The notes below the pieces were generated by a model. It did no database searches, was not told the DNA's origin, and saw only the letters and a list, made by a program, of their open reading frames with translations. Positions 61,286 to 64,000 of a stretch of DNA of 64,000 nt are shown in pieces (the stretch's first letter is position 1; every line of letters begins with the position of its first letter). Both the position numbers and the translations under genes were made by a program. This DNA is from Aliikangiella marina. GTDB taxonomy: Bacteria > Pseudomonadota > Gammaproteobacteria > Enterobacterales > Kangiellaceae. The stretch is from assembly GCF_007004765.1 (NCBI RefSeq), contig NZ_VIKR01000002.1, forward strand, positions 372,001 through 436,000, written 5' to 3'.

Positions 61286-62984
61286 GCATCTCCCACCGGC
61301 GTTAATCTTATTAGCAGGCGCGATACTGATCGGTATCTTGCGCGGCCATCTGCGCACGGCGGTTGTGCTGCTCGCCCCATTAGCAACACTATGGGCAGTT
61401 TGGCAAGTCCCTGATGGCGTTGCAGCGACCATTCCATTCTTGGATTATGTCATTGAACCAGTCGAAGGAAGTCCCTTAAGACGGTTGTTTGCCACCATCT
61501 TTGCCGGAATGGTATTTGCTGGCGGGTTGTATGCTTTTCGGTTGGCAAAGTGGTATGAATTAGCGGCAGCCTATGCTTATGCGGCGGGTGCTATCGGTGT
61601 TTGTTTTGCTGGCGACCTGATTACAATGTTTTTGTATTGGGAATTGATGGCGCTATTTTCGACAATTGTGGTTTGGTGCGGAAATACCCCTGGTGCTCGT
61701 GCTGCTGGCGTGCGTTATGCAATCATGCATCTATTGGGCGGCATCATTCTTAAAGTTGGTATTGAAGGCGTGGTGGTTCACACTGGCTCAATCGATCTGC
61801 AACCCATGCAAGTCACTAACTTTGATACCTGGATGATCTTAATCGGGGTCTTAATCAATGCGGCTGCTCCACCAGTCTCTGCATGGCTTGCTGATGCTTA
61901 TCCTGAGTCAAGTCCAACGGGATCGGTTTTTCTTTCAGCATTTACCACCAAGACAGCGGTACTCGCTTTGATCATGCTATTCCCAGGCGAATCAATTTTA
62001 ATTTGGATTGGTTTGTTTATGGTGATGTACGGAATTATCTATGCGTTGCTTGAAAATGATGCGCGGCGAATACTTGCCTACTCGATAGTGAATCAGGTCG
62101 GGTTTATGGTGTGTGCTGTTGGTATTGGGACTGAGATGGCGCTCAATGGGGCCGCTGCTCACGCATTTGCCCATATTATTTATAAAGCGTTGTTATTTAT
62201 GAGCGCTGGGGTTGTTATTTATCGTACGGGTAAACACAAGTGTACAGAACTTGGTGGATTATTCCGCACCATGCCGTTAACTGCTTTTTGTGGCATTATC
62301 GGCGCGTTAGCCATTTCTGGCGTGCCATTAACTTCTGGTTTTACGACTAAAACCATGATATCCCAAGCCGCTGCTAATCAAGAACTAGTGGCCGTTTATT
62401 TGTTATTGGCAGCAGCATCTGCCGGGGTATTTTTACACGCTGGTATTAAGTTTCCTTGGTTTGTTTTTTATCAAAAAGATTCAGGGTTACGACCCAAAGA
62501 CGCACCTTGGAACATGGGTGCTGCGATGATGATTTTGGTGGTCTTCTGTATTGGTATCGGTGTCTTTCCAAACGTTTTCTATCAGTACCTACCTTATCCT
62601 GTTGATTATCAGCCTTACACGGCTGGTAAAGTACTGTTTTATTTGCAACTATTACTGTTTTCTGGATTGGCGTTCTTCTTATTATTGCCATTGATGCGTC
62701 GAACTGAAACGATAAGTTTGGATACCGATTGGATTTGGCGAGTCTTGCTTTTCCGAATGATGAAGACGATAGGCAGTATTTTAGCGGCAATTGGACAATC
62801 GCTGAATGATTGGTTTAAGCGGGTTTCTGCTTATGTTTTGGCGAACGCCAGCCATCACCTCAATGCAGAAGATGTTAATAACGACAAAGAACCTGGTTTG
62901 CTCGCGCGATCAAGGCCCATTGGCCGTACCGCGATGTGGATCGCAATACTATTGACCGCTTACGTAATCGCTTATTATTTTTAA
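61278..62984 (+). CDS. Third NuoL/M/N-like antiporter subunit
   Basis: A 568-residue membrane protein with about 15 helices, overlapping the small gene by 8 bases. Conserved family points are the glutamate in FLYWELMALFSTIVV and the SFTT/Lys segments near GVPLTSGFTTKTMIS. It is longer at the C-terminus, with a soluble tail (LNAEDVNNDKEP) before a final helix. Last gene of the operon. Confidence 0.9.
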   Translation: MLEHLPPALILLAGAILIGILRGHLRTAVVLLAPLATLWAVWQVPDGVAATIPFLDYVIEPVEGSPLRRLFATIFAGMVFAGGLYAFRLAKWYELAAAYAYAAGAIGVCFAGDLITMFLYWELMALFSTIVVWCGNTPGARAAGVRYAIMHLLGGIILKVGIEGVVVHTGSIDLQPMQVTNFDTWMILIGVLINAAAPPVSAWLADAYPESSPTGSVFLSAFTTKTAVLALIMLFPGESILIWIGLFMVMYGIIYALLENDARRILAYSIVNQVGFMVCAVGIGTEMALNGAAAHAFAHIIYKALLFMSAGVVIYRTGKHKCTELGGLFRTMPLTAFCGIIGALAISGVPLTSGFTTKTMISQAAANQELVAVYLLLAAASAGVFLHAGIKFPWFVFYQKDSGLRPKDAPWNMGAAMMILVVFCIGIGVFPNVFYQYLPYPVDYQPYTAGKVLFYLQLLLFSGLAFFLLLPLMRRTETISLDTDWIWRVLLFRMMKTIGSILAAIGQSLNDWFKRVSAYVLANASHHLNAEDVNNDKEPGLLARSRPIGRTAMWIAILLTAYVIAYYF

Positions 62985-63074
62985 TTTGATTGAATAGTCT
63001 TGTTTCGAGTTAATGTTTTAACGTGAAGTGAGTCGATTCAATTTTGCTTAGTATCGTTTTAGAGCAGGGGCTTG

Positions 63075-63251
63075 TTAAGCACCTGCTTTTTCTGCCGCTT
63101 CAATTTGCTCCCATAGTTTTTCTGACTCTGCTGTGAGCTCGCTATATAACGCGATATCGCCTTTACGTTGCGCGTGCATCGCTTTTTCGAGGAGCGCATC
63201 GTATTCTTTTCTCAGTTTTTTGGTGGGGTTTGACTTAAATAATCCAAACAT
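63075..63251 (-). CDS. DUF6435-like small protein
   Basis: I start at ATG 63251, giving 58 residues, since AGGAAAG lies just upstream and the product begins MFGLFKSNPTKKLRKEYDA, the usual start of this family; the frame is open five codons further. It is a short basic helical protein (LLEKAMHAQRKGDIALYSEL) with no known function. It lies in a gap of its own, converging on the antiporter operon with about 90 bases between. Confidence 0.75.
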   Translation of the reverse strand: MFGLFKSNPTKKLRKEYDALLEKAMHAQRKGDIALYSELTAESEKLWEQIEAAEKAGA

Positions 63252-63352
63252 AGTCTTTCCTATCAATTAAAATATTTCAGTAATCAGGTTAAGAAGTTAT
63301 TAACCTTCAAACGAGTGTTGAAGATTAAACGCATTGTCTCGATTGTGGGGCA

Positions 63353-64000
63353 TCACTTGGGATGTCCATCAATGTCTAAATTTTCAATCGCTTTGTCAGG
63401 TTTTGCGTAACTGAGTCTCGAGATTCGTTTTGTCACGTGATAGCTATCTAATCCAGAGACTGCAATTGTTGCCAGTGACTCAATATCCACATAGCCATCT
63501 TGTTTAATCGCATCGTCATCGATGATGATGTTGGTGATTTCACCAATAACCAATTCCGTGTCATTGATTGAAAGGATTTGGTGTTCACGAAGGTCCAATG
63601 AGTATTTCAAACGACTTTCTTTGACAAAAGGGGCGGGGATCGGATCATGATATTCTTCAGTCAATCCTGCTGCTGCAAATTCGCTGATTGCTCGATCATA
63701 ACGCGCTGAAGTTTGATGTGCGCCGCGATAGATTTGTGATGAAACTTGGTTGATTGTGTAGGTTTTCATCTCGAAAATGTTTTCTAAAGTATGCCGTGGA
63801 ACCGAGTGCGGTCGGAATATCATCCCAACAAGGGGGGGGGTTGCGCCGATGTGGAAAACCGAACTGACTATCGAAAGGTTGGTTTGTCCCGCCTCGTTGA
63901 TAGTCCCGATGAGATTAGCGCTTTTAAAGCCAGAAAGACTATTTATCAGCTGAGCACGGTAGCGAGTGTCATAAGTTTCAAGGTGTTGTTTGTTGATAAT
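63353..64000 (-). CDS. Flavin-reductase-like protein, 5' end outside the window
   Basis: The frame is open from the window end (first codon 64000-63998) to the stop at 63353-63355, 215 residues shown. The visible part begins IINKQHLETYDTRYRAQ and shows the FMN-binding split barrel of the flavin reductase/flavoredoxin kind: LSGFKSANLIGTINEAGQ, then NLSIVSSVF, PPLVGMIFRP and RHTLENI. A run of nine C on the coding strand (about 63832-63840) is in frame, coding TPPL. An internal ATG would give a shorter frame but drops the domain's first strands, so I do not use it. Confidence 0.82.
   Translation of the reverse strand: MINKQHLETYDTRYRAQLINSLSGFKSANLIGTINEAGQTNLSIVSSVFHIGATPPLVGMIFRPHSVPRHTLENIFEMKTYTINQVSSQIYRGAHQTSARYDRAISEFAAAGLTEEYHDPIPAPFVKESRLKYSLDLREHQILSINDTELVIGEITNIIIDDDAIKQDGYVDIESLATIAVSGLDSYHVTKRISRLSYAKPDKAIENLDIDGHPK

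Noticed and set aside
63353-64000. Frameshift at the poly-G tract
   Set aside because: With nine C on the coding strand the frame continues without a stop to the window end and keeps family motifs on both sides.

Overview
The window looks like a chromosomal segment of a low-to-moderate GC, marine-type gammaproteobacterium. Pointers are the dksA-gluQ pair, an rsmF gene, glnE, a glnK-amtB pair next to a TorF-like porin, tandem phosphatases of a marine type, and an Mrp-type Na+/H+ antiporter operon. Kangiellaceae or a relative is a guess from gene content only; no rRNA is present to test it.

Layout. 1-3.4 kb: end of a HIT hydrolase, dksA, gluQ, a cupin, a small membrane protein and a c-type cytochrome. 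3.4-9.7 kb: a secreted HExxH protease candidate, then two tandem alkaline phosphatases behind a Pho-box-like site, an exported protein and a DHFR-like protein. 9.7-13.8 kb: M28 lipoprotein peptidase, thpR, a CYTH-CHAD protein and a YgiM-like SH3 protein. 13.8-18.3 kb: an Lrp-type regulator divergent from putA. 18.4-26.5 kb: rsmF, two small genes, an M48 protease with LemA and a small coiled-coil protein, then glnE. 26.6-29.1 kb: nitrogen module glnK-amtB-porin with a sigma-54-like promoter. 29.4-37.7 kb: zinc-finger protein, RND pump pair, HDOD protein, methyltransferase, one CAU tRNA and a small protein.

38.0-55.1 kb is the accessory island and the main interest. It begins with one REP-associated Y1 transposase (RAYT) and carries a run of at least eleven short Sec-exported proteins, most with two cysteines and a shared helix core near the C-terminus. 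Between and before these genes lie copies of a repeat whose ends read GTAGGTTGGGG and CCCCAACCTAC; most full units are about 113 or 140 bp. A second RAYT gene sits inside the repeat array, and its 3' end plus the following repeat is duplicated in front of another small gene. Repeat units cut at least one and probably two of the small genes. In the middle is an 8.1-kb gene for a Sec-exported FG-GAP/SpvB/RHS protein whose C-terminal domain has a His-Gly / Ser-Cys layout like caspase-fold proteases, followed directly by a candidate immunity gene. The picture is a cassette-like island in which a RAYT/REP system and small exported proteins expand together around a polymorphic toxin.

55.5-63.0 kb is a nine-gene, mostly overlapping Mrp-like antiporter operon with three NuoL/M/N-like subunits and an MbhD/MbhE/MnhB fusion. 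The window ends with a DUF6435-like small protein and a flavin-reductase-like gene that runs off the end.

All family calls come from reading motifs by eye; no database search was run.
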